Part shown: positions 1 through 7,293 of the stretch, piece by piece
Layout of the letters: the number at the start of each line of letters is the position of its first letter
Position numbering within the stretch: the first letter of the stretch is position 1
Source of the DNA: Allofournierella sp.
GTDB taxonomy: Bacteria > Bacillota > Clostridia > Oscillospirales > Ruminococcaceae
DNA length: 11,547 bases
Assembly: GCA_020025635.1 (NCBI GenBank)
Contig: JAHHRU010000022.1
Location: 1-11,547 of the forward strand
Reading direction: 5' to 3'
Position numbers and translations under genes: made by a program
The notes under the pieces: generated by a model
Told to the model about the DNA's origin: nothing
The model's database searches: none
The model's input: only the letters and a program-made list of their open reading frames with translations

Positions 1-62
<62 letters not shown>

Positions 63-92
63 ATATTTGTGCGCTCATCTGAGTGCTTATAT

Positions 93-121
93 ATAATACC
101 ACGGAGGATAGCCAATGTCAA
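93..121 (-). promoter_or_regulatory. Sigma-A type promoter of the tRNA-fMet gene
   Basis: On the minus strand a perfect TTGACA (116-121) is followed by a 17-bp spacer and TATTAT (93-98). The predicted start is near position 86, about 24 nt before the mature tRNA 5' end. This near-consensus arrangement fits a constitutively strong stable-RNA promoter. It lies downstream of the galM terminator, so the tRNA need not depend on the gal operon. Confidence 0.8.
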
Positions 122-141
122 TACTTTTTTTTTAAAATGTG

Positions 142-189
142 AAAAACCCGGATGGAAGAGGGCCGATCCCCTTTCCATCTGGGCTTTTT
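142..189 (-). terminator. Rho-independent terminator of the galK-galT-galM operon
   Basis: A long imperfect hairpin lies 16 bp past the galM stop. CCC 147-149 pairs with GGG 181-183, and GATGGAA 151-157 with TTCCATC 173-179, plus a G-T pair between them. Three more G-C pairs (160-162 with 168-170) sit under a 5-nt loop. Flanking A5 (142-146) and T5 (185-189) give a U tail in either direction. The gene context makes the minus direction the relevant one. Confidence 0.85.
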
Positions 190-204
190 GCGCTGTTTTA
201 AAAA

Positions 205-1236
205 TCAGGGACGGTCAAACGTCCAGCGGATGCAGTGATGCTGCGCTTTGCCGGGGCTCAGCAGGCCGGCGGCAAAATCCGGGCAGTTGAGAAAGTCCGG
301 ATAATACTGCGGCTCCATTGCAACACCTTCGCCTTCGCCAACCGAAACACCGCCCCGTGCGTTTTCAACATTCAGGAAATTTCCGGTGTAAATCTGAATG
401 CCGGGCAGGGTGGTATCCAGCGACATCTGAATGCCGCTCACCGGGCTGTACAGCTTTGCGGCGGGGCGCAGGGTATCGGCACTGCCATTTACAGCAAAGT
501 TGTGGTCGTAGCCGTTTGCCAGCTTGAGCTGAGCATCCTCAGCGCCGATATCCCGGCCGATGGTTTTGGCGGTACGGAAATCGAAGGGGGTCCCTTCCAC
601 CGGCAGCGGATGGCCCAGAGGGTCCATGTGCTCATCGATGGGGGTGTAGCTGTCGGCGAAAAGGGTCAGCTCATGGTCATGGACAGTGCCCTTGCCGGAC
701 AGGTTCCAATAAGCATGGCAGGTGGGGGCGAAGGGGGTGAGCTTGTCGGAAGAAGCGGTCCACGAAAGGGTAAAGCCGCCATCCACAAGTGCATACTCCA
801 CCGCCAGCTCCACCCGGCCGGGGAAGCCTTCCTCACCGTCCGGGCTTTCAAGGCCCAGGCGGAAGGAGGTTTCGGTGTGGTCCAGCAGGCGGAAGATCCG
901 CTTATCGTAGCCGATCCTGCCGCCGTGCAGGGTATTGGGACCATCGTTTTTGTAAAGATCGTACCGGGTGCCGTCCAGCGTAAAGCCGCCGGTGCTGATG
1001 CGGTTGGCCACCCGGCCAACAAAGGCTCCCAGATAGCAGGTCTGCCCTTCATAGGAAGGCATATCATCGCAGCCAACGGTCACATCCACCGGACCGTTTT
1101 TGCCGGGGACCACAACGCTTTGCAGGGTGGCACCCCAGGTGAGCACAGAAATGGTGCAGTCCGGGCCGGTGAGGGTGCAGCGGTCAACAGGCTGGCCATC
1201 CTGGGTCTGTCCGAAAGGAGAAATGGAAAAAGCCAT
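205..1236 (-). CDS. galM: Aldose 1-epimerase (mutarotase)
   Basis: This 343-residue protein interconverts the alpha and beta anomers of galactose or glucose in the cytoplasm, supplying alpha-D-galactose to galactokinase. The length is normal for GalM. Catalytic landmarks are in order: His104 in NTLHGG, His174 in TCHAYWNLSG (the general acid), Asp244 in GYDHNF and Glu308 in AMEPQYYPD (the general base). I chose the ATG at 1236. AAAGGAG, which overlaps the galT stop codon, lies 10 nt before it. An in-frame GTG at 1245 would add three residues but sits one base from that Shine-Dalgarno, so it is unlikely. The gene is 15 bp after galT and is the last of the operon, before a strong terminator. The family assignment is firm; the exact preferred sugar is inferred from the galK and galT neighbours. 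Confidence 0.95.
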   Translation of the reverse strand: MAFSISPFGQTQDGQPVDRCTLTGPDCTISVLTWGATLQSVVVPGKNGPVDVTVGCDDMPSYEGQTCYLGAFVGRVANRISTGGFTLDGTRYDLYKNDGPNTLHGGRIGYDKRIFRLLDHTETSFRLGLESPDGEEGFPGRVELAVEYALVDGGFTLSWTASSDKLTPFAPTCHAYWNLSGKGTVHDHELTLFADSYTPIDEHMDPLGHPLPVEGTPFDFRTAKTIGRDIGAEDAQLKLANGYDHNFAVNGSADTLRPAAKLYSPVSGIQMSLDTTLPGIQIYTGNFLNVENARGGVSVGEGEGVAMEPQYYPDFLNCPDFAAGLLSPGKAQHHCIRWTFDRP

Positions 1237-1251
1237 GGTCCGCACTCTCCT

Positions 1252-2742
1252 TTAGCCCAGAGTTTTGATGAAACGATCGAAGGCAGCCTGGCCCTCGGCG
1301 TTCCGCTTATAAACACCGGCGTGCTCCAGAACGGTGGCAAAGACCTTGCCTACCTCTTCCTGAACGATGGAGGTCACGTTGTCCGCATTCATTTCAGGAT
1401 GCTCTGCCTTGATCCGCAGGGCCCATTCCGCATGAGAAGCGGTGAGAGGATCGGCGGAAAGGTCGCTGCCGTCTGCCAGATGAGCGGCAACGGCTTCCAG
1501 TTCGCCCTTCAGGCGGGCGGGCAGAACCGCCAGGCCCATCACTTCGATCAGGCCGATGTTTTCCTTCTTGATGTGGTGCAGCTCCTGGTGAGGATGGAAA
1601 ACACCCAGAGGATACTCCTCGGTGGTCAGGTTGTTGCGCAGCACCAGATCCAGCTCGTAGTCAGAGCCGCGGCGGCGGGCAATGGGGGTGATGGTGTTGT
1701 GGGGCTCACCGTCGGTTTCGGCAAAGATGCCGGCGGCTTCATCGGTGTAAGCACGCCATGCGGTGAGGATCTTATCGGCCAGCTCGGCCAAAGGAGCAGC
1801 CTCGGCGCAGCGCAGGCGCAGAACGCTCATGGGCCACTTCACAACGCCTGCGGTGACCTGCTCAAAGCCGGGCACGGTGAAGGTGCGCTCCACCGGAGCG
1901 GTTTCCATTGCGAAGGTGTGGCGGCCGCCCTGGAAATGCTCATGGCTCAAAATGGAGCCGCCCACAATGGGCAGGTCGGCGTTGGAGCCGACAAAGTAGT
2001 GGGGGAAGTGCTCCACAATGGCCAGCAGCTTCTGGAAAGCGGATTTGTCGATCTTCATGGGCTGGTGGCAGCGGTTCAGGAAGATGCAGTGCTCGTTGTA
2101 ATAAACATAAGGGGAATACTGCATGCCCCAGGGCTGGCCCAGGATATTCAGCACCAGCAGGCGGTGGTTCTGACGGGCGGGATGGTTCATCCGGCCGGCA
2201 TAGCCTTCGTTCTCTTCGCACAGCAGGCACTTGGGATAGCCGGCGGGCGCTGCGTTGCGGGCGGCCGCGATGGCGCGAGGGTCCTTTTCGGGCTTGGAGA
2301 GGTTGATGGTGATCTCCATGGTGCCGTAATCGGTTTCGGCCAGCCATTTCTGGTCCTTCTTGATGCGGTCACGGCGGATGTAGTTGGTTGCCTGGCTCAG
2401 GTCATAGTACCAGTCGGTGGCTTTTTCCGGATTCTCTGCATAAAGCGCATCGAACTTGCGGTTCACTTCGCTGGGACGGGGAGTGAGCAGACCCATGAGC
2501 TTGGTGTCAAAGAGATCGCGGCTGGTGATGCCGTCCTCAATGATGCCCTGCTCCACGGCGTAGTTGCACAGGTCGGAAAGGATCTCGGAAAGCTCACGGG
2601 GCTCCACCTTGCCTGGGCCCTCAAAAGAGTCCAGCTTCAGGGCCTCCAGCAGGGCGTTCACGGCGAACCAGTGGTCCTGTGCTTCGATCAGGCCGGCGTT
2701 CTGCGCATAGGTGCACAGCTCGGCGATAAGATGGTTGATCAT
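1252..2742 (-). CDS. galT: UDP-glucose--hexose-1-phosphate uridylyltransferase, type 2 (Bacillota type)
   Basis: This 496-residue cytoplasmic enzyme of the Leloir pathway transfers UMP from UDP-glucose to galactose-1-phosphate, giving UDP-galactose and glucose-1-phosphate. The length and opening (MINHLIAELC) match the long Bacillota GalT class rather than the ~350-aa E. coli class. The nucleotidyl-transfer motif is HEHFQ: His267, His269 and Gln271 in SILSHEHFQGG, equivalent to HPHGQ of the short class, with the second His expected to carry UMP. A CxxC pair (Cys172, Cys175, in KCLLCEENEGYAGR) is present and could bind a metal. GVFHPHQELHH lies near residues 380-390. The ATG at 2742 has AGGAGG 8 nt upstream. 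galK ends 19 bp before it and galM starts 15 bp after it, so one mRNA is expected. Confidence 0.96.
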   Translation of the reverse strand: MINHLIAELCTYAQNAGLIEAQDHWFAVNALLEALKLDSFEGPGKVEPRELSEILSDLCNYAVEQGIIEDGITSRDLFDTKLMGLLTPRPSEVNRKFDALYAENPEKATDWYYDLSQATNYIRRDRIKKDQKWLAETDYGTMEITINLSKPEKDPRAIAAARNAAPAGYPKCLLCEENEGYAGRMNHPARQNHRLLVLNILGQPWGMQYSPYVYYNEHCIFLNRCHQPMKIDKSAFQKLLAIVEHFPHYFVGSNADLPIVGGSILSHEHFQGGRHTFAMETAPVERTFTVPGFEQVTAGVVKWPMSVLRLRCAEAAPLAELADKILTAWRAYTDEAAGIFAETDGEPHNTITPIARRRGSDYELDLVLRNNLTTEEYPLGVFHPHQELHHIKKENIGLIEVMGLAVLPARLKGELEAVAAHLADGSDLSADPLTASHAEWALRIKAEHPEMNADNVTSIVQEEVGKVFATVLEHAGVYKRNAEGQAAFDRFIKTLG

Positions 2743-2761
2743 AACAAAAACCTCCTAATGG

Positions 2762-4063
2762 TTAGTTTGCTTCGGTGAGACGCACGCCGCCGACCGGGCG
2801 CACAGAGATGATGTGGCACATCCCCTCGCCCAGAAGCGCCTCCATGCCGGTGCAAAAGGAATCAAGGCGTGCAAAGGGAACATAGGCTTGAATGGTGCCG
2901 GCAAAGCCGCCGCCGTGCACCCGGAAAGCACCCTCGCCGCCCAGCAGATGCTGAGCCAGGGCCAGGGCCAGGGCCACCGGCTGCTCGGAAACCTTGTGGC
3001 TGCGGCAGATAACGTTCTGTAAGTATTCGTAGGAGGAAGCGCCGCTCTCCTTGACCAGCTCCAGGAAACGGGGCATATCGCCGGCCTTGATGGCCTGGGC
3101 CTGTGCGGGAGCACGGTCGTTTTCGGCAAAGAAGTGGATGGCGCGCAGAAGTGCACGGTCACCCAGTTCGCTGCGCAGACGGGGCATTGCGGCAAAGAAT
3201 TCAGCCGGGTCCACTTCCCGCAGAACGGTTTTGCCGAAGGCACGGGCAACCGAGCCCATTTCGGCGGGGATAGCGGCATATTCATCGGTGAGGCCGGCAT
3301 GATCTGCGCCGGTGTCCACGATGCACAGGGCATAGCCTGCGGCGGCAAGATCCAGCTGGATGGGCTCTACCACCGGCTGTTTTTTGTCAGCAAAGTCGAT
3401 GGAGACCACACCGCCGGTGGCACAGGCCATCTGATCCAGCAGGCCGCTGGGCTTCATGAAGTATTCGTTTTCAGCGTACTGACCGATCTGAGCGATGGTC
3501 ATGGAGGTTTCGGCACCGCCGGCAAAGAACTCGTTCACGATCACGCCGATCATCACCTCGAAGGCTGCGGAAGAGGACAGGCCGCTTCCCTTGAGCACGT
3601 TGGAGGTGGAGTAAAGGTCAAAACCGGCAACAGGCCAGCCGCGCTTGGTGAATGCGGCGCAGACACCGCGGATGAGGGCGGAGAACTGGCCGGCTTCCTC
3701 ATTGGAGGCTTCCAGGTTGGAAAGGTCCACTTCGGTGGGCTCAAAGCCCTCGGACAAAATGCGCACACGGCCCAGATCGTTTTTGGCTGCCAGAGCGATC
3801 ACATCCAGATTGACGCTGCCTGCCAGCACACGGCCCTGCTGATGGTCGGTGTGGTTGCCGCCCAGCTCGGTGCGGCCGGGGGCGGAGAAGAAAGCGTATT
3901 CACGCTCACCTGCGCCGAAGGTCTTTTCAAAACCCTCCACCAGGTGTTTATAACGGGCACGGCAATCCTCCGGGCGGGTGCCGGCACAGCCGTAAAGGGT
4001 GTTGAAAGAGGCGTCGAAACGGCCCGCGTCCAGTGCGAGCGACAGTTGATCCAGACTTTGCAT
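2762..4063 (-). CDS. galK: Galactokinase, GHMP family, Clostridia-type
   Basis: This 433-residue cytoplasmic enzyme phosphorylates alpha-D-galactose at O1 with ATP, the committed step of galactose use. The three GHMP kinase signatures are in order: PGRTELGGNHTDHQQG at 62-77 (sugar binding), KGSGLSSSAA at 158-167 (ATP phosphate loop) and RVHGGGFAGT at 381-390. The catalytic base is Asp210 in GLLDQM, and Arg64 is the expected transition-state residue. One oddity is that the usual GEHTDY segment reads GNHTDH, so the Glu that normally contacts the sugar hydroxyls is Asn70. The N-terminus is longer than in E. coli GalK. The ATG at 4063 has GGAGG 7 nt upstream. It is first in the galK-galT-galM operon. 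Galactose is the best substrate guess given galT and galM; another sugar is less likely. Confidence 0.93.
   Translation of the reverse strand: MQSLDQLSLALDAGRFDASFNTLYGCAGTRPEDCRARYKHLVEGFEKTFGAGEREYAFFSAPGRTELGGNHTDHQQGRVLAGSVNLDVIALAAKNDLGRVRILSEGFEPTEVDLSNLEASNEEAGQFSALIRGVCAAFTKRGWPVAGFDLYSTSNVLKGSGLSSSAAFEVMIGVIVNEFFAGGAETSMTIAQIGQYAENEYFMKPSGLLDQMACATGGVVSIDFADKKQPVVEPIQLDLAAAGYALCIVDTGADHAGLTDEYAAIPAEMGSVARAFGKTVLREVDPAEFFAAMPRLRSELGDRALLRAIHFFAENDRAPAQAQAIKAGDMPRFLELVKESGASSYEYLQNVICRSHKVSEQPVALALALAQHLLGGEGAFRVHGGGFAGTIQAYVPFARLDSFCTGMEALLGEGMCHIISVRPVGGVRLTEAN
2955..2976. repeat. Short 6-bp tandem repeat (GCCAGG x3 plus GCCA) inside galK
   Basis: Plus-strand GCCAGG repeats three times, followed by GCCA. 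In the galK frame it encodes the alternating Leu-Ala run at residues 364-370 (VALALALAQH), a helix. Because the unit is 6 bp, copy-number change would not shift the frame. Confidence 0.6.
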
Positions 4064-4090
4064 CGAAATTCCTCCATTTGTAATATTGTT

Positions 4091-4108
4091 TCATGTCAGA
4101 AGTCATGA
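4091..4108. promoter_or_regulatory. Candidate palindromic operator in the galK leader
   Basis: TCATG (4091-4095) and CATGA (4104-4108) form a perfect 5-bp inverted repeat with an 8-nt spacer. It lies just downstream of the predicted transcription start (near 4110), about +2 to +19, a position where a bound repressor would block galK transcription. The 18-bp size suits a dimeric helix-turn-helix regulator such as a LacI/GalR protein, but no regulator gene is in the window and the match to any known consensus is unproven. Confidence 0.35.
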
Positions 4109-4116
4109 TTGCTTTT

Positions 4117-4125
4117 ATTATACCA
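4117..4125 (-). promoter_or_regulatory. Extended -10 promoter of the galK-galT-galM operon
   Basis: On the minus strand TGGTATAAT (4125 to 4117) is a consensus -10 (TATAAT, 4117-4122) with the extended TGn motif. No good -35 is visible at 16-18 bp upstream, where the sequence is T-rich (around 4139-4146), so the extended -10 may carry the activity. The predicted start is near 4110, giving a leader of about 47 nt before the galK ATG. Confidence 0.65.
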
Positions 4126-4362
4126 TGAAGTGGCCGGAAGAAAATATGTTTTTGTTGCGTGTTTTGGGAGAAATGATACATTATGGCCCGCTTGGGAAAT
4201 CGGAAGCGGATTTTGAGCAGCCGAAAAAGGACACCGGGCAGGAAATTTAAAATCGGCTTTGAAACGCGCAAGCCTTATGCGGCTTTTGGAACCATGGACA
4301 GAAAGCGGCACGGAAGAACAAAAAATTGAAAAAATTTTACCATGAGAACGCAGGAAAGTGTT
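4126..4362. other. Central part of the 404-bp divergent intergenic region, no gene seen
   Basis: The gap between galK (ends upstream at 4063) and the patatin gene (starts 4468) holds the two divergent promoters at its edges. In the middle I see only weak signals: a 5-bp hairpin AAGCC/GGCTT at 4270-4285 with a short T run, and a spaced repeat AGCCGA (4219-4224) / TCGGCT (4253-4258). No open frame here has a convincing ribosome site or recognisable protein. A small RNA or regulator sites cannot be excluded. Confidence 0.5.
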
Positions 4363-4390
4363 TTGTTTGTTAAAAAATTTATGGTATCAT
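4363..4390 (+). promoter_or_regulatory. Probable promoter of the patatin-EI-CDF operon
   Basis: TTGTTT (4363-4368) and TATCAT (4385-4390) are separated by 16 bp, and the -10 is preceded by TG (4382-4383), making it an extended -10. The predicted start is near 4397, about 70 nt before the patatin ATG. The match is moderate: one substitution in the -10 and two in the -35. Confidence 0.45.
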
Positions 4391-4467
4391 AAAAGAAAAG
4401 GGCTCGCCGAAAAGAGGCAGCCCGGTCGTGCTTGAAACAAAAGGATGCGCCCAAAGGGGGATGTGCA

Positions 4468-5616
4468 ATGAACAAGGGGCTCGTACTGGCGGGCGGAGGG
4501 GCCCGCGGAAGCTATCAGGTAGGCGTTTATGAAGCACTCTGCGAACTGGAATGGAAGCCGGGAGTGATCACCGGGACCTCGGTGGGCTGTTTGAACGGGG
4601 CCTTGTTTGCAATGGAGAAGCCGGAGCTTGCAAAGGCAATGTGGCTTTCCATTGAGGATGAGCAGATCGTGAAAAAGCCCAAGGACCTGGCGGGAGCGGA
4701 ATTTGCCGAATTTCTGCAGGGGGTCATCCGCCGGGGCGGCATGGATGTGAGCCCGCTGGAGGAAACCATCCGCCGGGTGCTGGATGAACAGGCCCTGCGG
4801 AAGGGCTCGGTCGGCTACGGCCTTGTTACCGTGAACAAGCGCACGCTCCGGCCGCTGCAGCTCACGCTTGAAGAGATTCCAAAAGGCCGGCTGGCCGACT
4901 ATATGCTGGCCTCGGCTGCCTGTTTCCCCGCATTTGCCAGCCGCAGCATCGACGGAGAAGAGTTCATCGACGGCGGCTATAACGACAATATGCCGCTTGC
5001 GCTGGCGGCCCGCATGGGGGCGCAGGAGCTGCTTGCGGTGGATGTGGACGGTGTCGGCATTACAAGGCCCAACCTGACCGGCCTGCCGACCACATATATT
5101 AAATGTCAGTGGGATCTGGGCGGCATCCTGGAGTTCGACCCCAGGATCGCCCGGCGCAACATAGCCCTGGGTTATCAGGATTGCTACCGGGCGTTCGGCA
5201 GGCTGCAAGGCACCATTTATGCCCTGCGGGCAGACAGCGAGAATGCGCTGAACGAGGGCTTCCTTGTTCCCTACGCACGCATCATGCGACGTCTGATCGA
5301 GCAAAAACCCGCCTTGGCCCTTGCGGAAAAGGCTGCGCTTCTGCCGCTGGAAGGGGTCTTTCCCACCGAGTCACAGCGGCGGCTGGCTCCTCTTGAGCAG
5401 GCCTGCAGGCTGGCGGGTGTGGACCCTGCAAGGGTCTATTCCGCAAAAGAGCTGTTTGAGGCGTTTTTGGAAAACTGCCCGCAAGAAGCCGGGCGATTCG
5501 ATCCGCTGTTCCAGCCGGATGCAGGGCCGGGCATCAAAGAGACGGCCATGGCAGCCGGTTCCCCCGGCGGCTTTTTGCAGGCGGCGGTCCGGGCGGCACT
5601 GACAGAGCACAAATGA
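4468..5616 (+). CDS. Patatin-like phospholipase family protein
   Basis: This 382-residue serine lipid acyl hydrolase is predicted to act on phospholipid or other acyl esters, probably at the cytoplasmic face of the membrane, since no signal peptide or membrane segment is visible. The patatin fold is clear. The oxyanion loop is GGGARG at residues 9-14. The nucleophile elbow GTSVG at 36-40 has Ser38 as catalytic residue. The dyad Asp168 lies in FIDGGYNDNMP, the family DG[GA] motif. Residues beyond about 200 form a C-terminal extension with a FDPRIARRNIALGYQDCYRAFG segment (223-244), seen in similar Clostridia proteins. I chose the ATG at 4468 because AAAGGGGG lies 7 nt upstream; an in-frame TTG at 4432 has no such site. 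The gene leads an operon: the Enzyme I gene starts 28 bp after its stop. The physiological substrate is unknown. Confidence 0.9.
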   Translation: MNKGLVLAGGGARGSYQVGVYEALCELEWKPGVITGTSVGCLNGALFAMEKPELAKAMWLSIEDEQIVKKPKDLAGAEFAEFLQGVIRRGGMDVSPLEETIRRVLDEQALRKGSVGYGLVTVNKRTLRPLQLTLEEIPKGRLADYMLASAACFPAFASRSIDGEEFIDGGYNDNMPLALAARMGAQELLAVDVDGVGITRPNLTGLPTTYIKCQWDLGGILEFDPRIARRNIALGYQDCYRAFGRLQGTIYALRADSENALNEGFLVPYARIMRRLIEQKPALALAEKAALLPLEGVFPTESQRRLAPLEQACRLAGVDPARVYSAKELFEAFLENCPQEAGRFDPLFQPDAGPGIKETAMAAGSPGGFLQAAVRAALTEHK

Positions 5617-5644
5617 GCGATTCATAAAAGGCAGGTGTACAGGT

Positions 5645-7288
5645 ATGCAGGTCTATCAGGGTTTGAGCGCGTCTCCGGGTCTTGTTATGGGGCCGATTTA
5701 CCGCATCGATCATGGAAACGCAGGCCTTGGCCGGGTGGTGGAGCTTCCAGTGCGGGAGCAGGCACTGTTTGACGCGGCTGTCATTCTGGCAAAGGGCGAA
5801 CTGCATCAGATGGAGGAAATTGCCGAAGGAGATGAAAAAGAGATCCTGATGTTCCAGAGGGTCATGCTGGATGACCCTGGGTTCAATCGGGAGATCAGGG
5901 AATACATTGCGGCCGGTGCGGGCAGCGCCGCGGCGGTGGAGAGGGCGGCAGCCATTTATGCCCAGCGCATTGCGGAGGTGCCGGACGAGTATATCAGCCA
6001 GCGGGGCACCGATGTGCTGGATGCCTGCCGCCGGGTGGTGGATATCCTGGACGGAAGGCCCCGCACCCCGGTGCGGCCGGAGACCCCCAGCATCCTGGTG
6101 GGCGAGTGCATCTATCCCAGCGATATCATTGCGGTGGGCAAAGGCATGATCCTGGGGCTTGCGGCCGCAGAGGGAAGCGTGCAGAGCCATGCCGCCATCA
6201 TTGCAAGAACCATGGGGCTGCCCACGGTGGTCCATCTGGGCAGCCAGTTTTTGAACGAAGGGCCGATCCGTCAGGGCATTTTGGATGCGGACAACAGCTG
6301 TCTGATCCTGGACCCGGACCGGCAGGCCATCCAGCAGGCGCAGCGGCGGATCGTGAGCGGGGCCATGCTGAAAAAAAGGCTGGCGGCTTTGTCCGACAAA
6401 CCCTGCATCACCTGTGACGGAACGGCTGTGGGCCTTTGGGCCAACTGCTCCACCCCGGAGGATATCGAGCTGGCCATCAAAAATGGGGCCGATGGTGTGG
6501 GCCTTTTGCGCAGCGAGTTCATGATCGTGGACGGGCACATCCCCGGAGAAGAGCAGCAGTACTATTTTTATGTAAGTTGCCTTCGGGCAGCCCAGGGCCG
6601 GCGGGTCACGGTGCGCACCTTTGATATCGGTGCCGACAAAAGCGTTCAGGGCATCAGCGAGGATTCGCCCAACCCGGCTTTGGGCATGCGAGGGATCCGC
6701 CAGTGCCTTGTGACCACGCAGATCTTTCTCGATCAGCTGTGTGCGCTTCTGCGGGCGGCTGTGAAAGGCAGGATGCGGGTGATGTTCCCCATGATCACCT
6801 GCACCTACGACTGGGACCTGGCCATGGAGATGGTGGAAAAGGCAAAGACCCTTCTGAGGGAGCGCGGAGTGCCTTTTGCGGAAGATCTGGAATTCGGCAG
6901 TATGGTGGAGGTGCCGTCGGCAGCGCTGCTGGCGGATGAGATCCTGGACAGCGGCTGCAAATTCTTCAGCATCGGAACCAATGATCTGACCCAGTATACT
7001 TATGCCGCCGACCGGATGGACGGCCGGTTTACCGGCTATTTTACCGGAACATCGGATGCAGTGCACAAACTCATCGACCTGACGGTGGCTGCGGCCCGGC
7101 GGCACAACGCAGAGGTCTGCATCTGCGGCCTTTCGGCCGAAGACCCTGAACGGGCTGTGCGCTATGCGCGGCAGGGTGTGCAAAATCTTTCCATGACACC
7201 GGCCAGCCTCCTGACTGTAAAAGCACGGCTGCTGGAAGCGGACCTTGACGAAAAAGCAGATGATGAAAGAATGGAGCGGGATTTTTAA
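5645..7288 (+). CDS. Phosphoenolpyruvate-protein phosphotransferase (PTS Enzyme I-like), diverged
   Basis: This 547-residue cytoplasmic protein is expected to take phosphate from PEP onto a His and pass it to an HPr-like partner. The order is that of Enzyme I: an N-terminal HPr-binding domain (about 5-130), a swivelling phospho-His domain with His182 in GSVQSHAAIIAR, and a C-terminal PEP-binding barrel (about 255-535). Barrel residues are kept: Arg289 (GLLRSEF), Arg324 (RTFDIGADK), Glu422 (GSMVEVP), Asn446/Asp447 (FFSIGTNDLTQY), Arg457 and Cys494. There are oddities. The His loop is GSVQSH where the family has GG-x-[T/N]-x-H, and the Cys loop is CGLSAED where CGExAGD is usual. There is no GAF domain, so it is not a PtsP (nitrogen PTS) protein. 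The ATG at 5645 has AGGTG 7 nt upstream. No ptsH is nearby. It may be a second Enzyme I rather than the main ptsI, so I give no symbol. Confidence 0.88.
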   Translation: MQVYQGLSASPGLVMGPIYRIDHGNAGLGRVVELPVREQALFDAAVILAKGELHQMEEIAEGDEKEILMFQRVMLDDPGFNREIREYIAAGAGSAAAVERAAAIYAQRIAEVPDEYISQRGTDVLDACRRVVDILDGRPRTPVRPETPSILVGECIYPSDIIAVGKGMILGLAAAEGSVQSHAAIIARTMGLPTVVHLGSQFLNEGPIRQGILDADNSCLILDPDRQAIQQAQRRIVSGAMLKKRLAALSDKPCITCDGTAVGLWANCSTPEDIELAIKNGADGVGLLRSEFMIVDGHIPGEEQQYYFYVSCLRAAQGRRVTVRTFDIGADKSVQGISEDSPNPALGMRGIRQCLVTTQIFLDQLCALLRAAVKGRMRVMFPMITCTYDWDLAMEMVEKAKTLLRERGVPFAEDLEFGSMVEVPSAALLADEILDSGCKFFSIGTNDLTQYTYAADRMDGRFTGYFTGTSDAVHKLIDLTVAAARRHNAEVCICGLSAEDPERAVRYARQGVQNLSMTPASLLTVKARLLEADLDEKADDERMERDF

Positions 7289-7293
7289 TTTTT

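Noticed and set aside
235..2778. Very long plus-strand open frame (847 codons) opposite galM and galT
   Set aside because: It runs antisense through two clear Leloir enzymes, crosses their junction, has no ribosome site and no recognisable domain. Long antisense frames are a by-product of GC-rich codon use.
2955..2976. Phase-variable repeat in galK
   Set aside because: The unit is 6 bp, so slippage would add or remove Leu-Ala or Ala-Leu pairs without frameshift, and only three copies are present.
3134..4108. 324-codon plus-strand open frame opposite galK
   Set aside because: Antisense shadow of galK with Gly/His-rich low-complexity translation and no ribosome site.
4255..4275. Catabolite response element (cre-like TTTGAAACGCGCAAG)
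   Set aside because: The central CG and flanking positions do not fit the cre consensus on either strand.
4096..4475. Small minus-strand frames in the gal/patatin intergenic region
   Set aside because: They cover the galK promoter or the patatin start, lack ribosome sites and resemble no known protein.
5534..7183. 549-codon minus-strand open frame opposite the Enzyme I gene
   Set aside because: It is antisense to a protein with clear Enzyme I motifs. The translation is rich in His, Arg and Gly and resembles no family.
5645..7288. PtsP (nitrogen PTS Enzyme I) or pyruvate phosphate dikinase
   Set aside because: No N-terminal GAF domain and no ATP-grasp domain. Length and domain order are those of Enzyme I.
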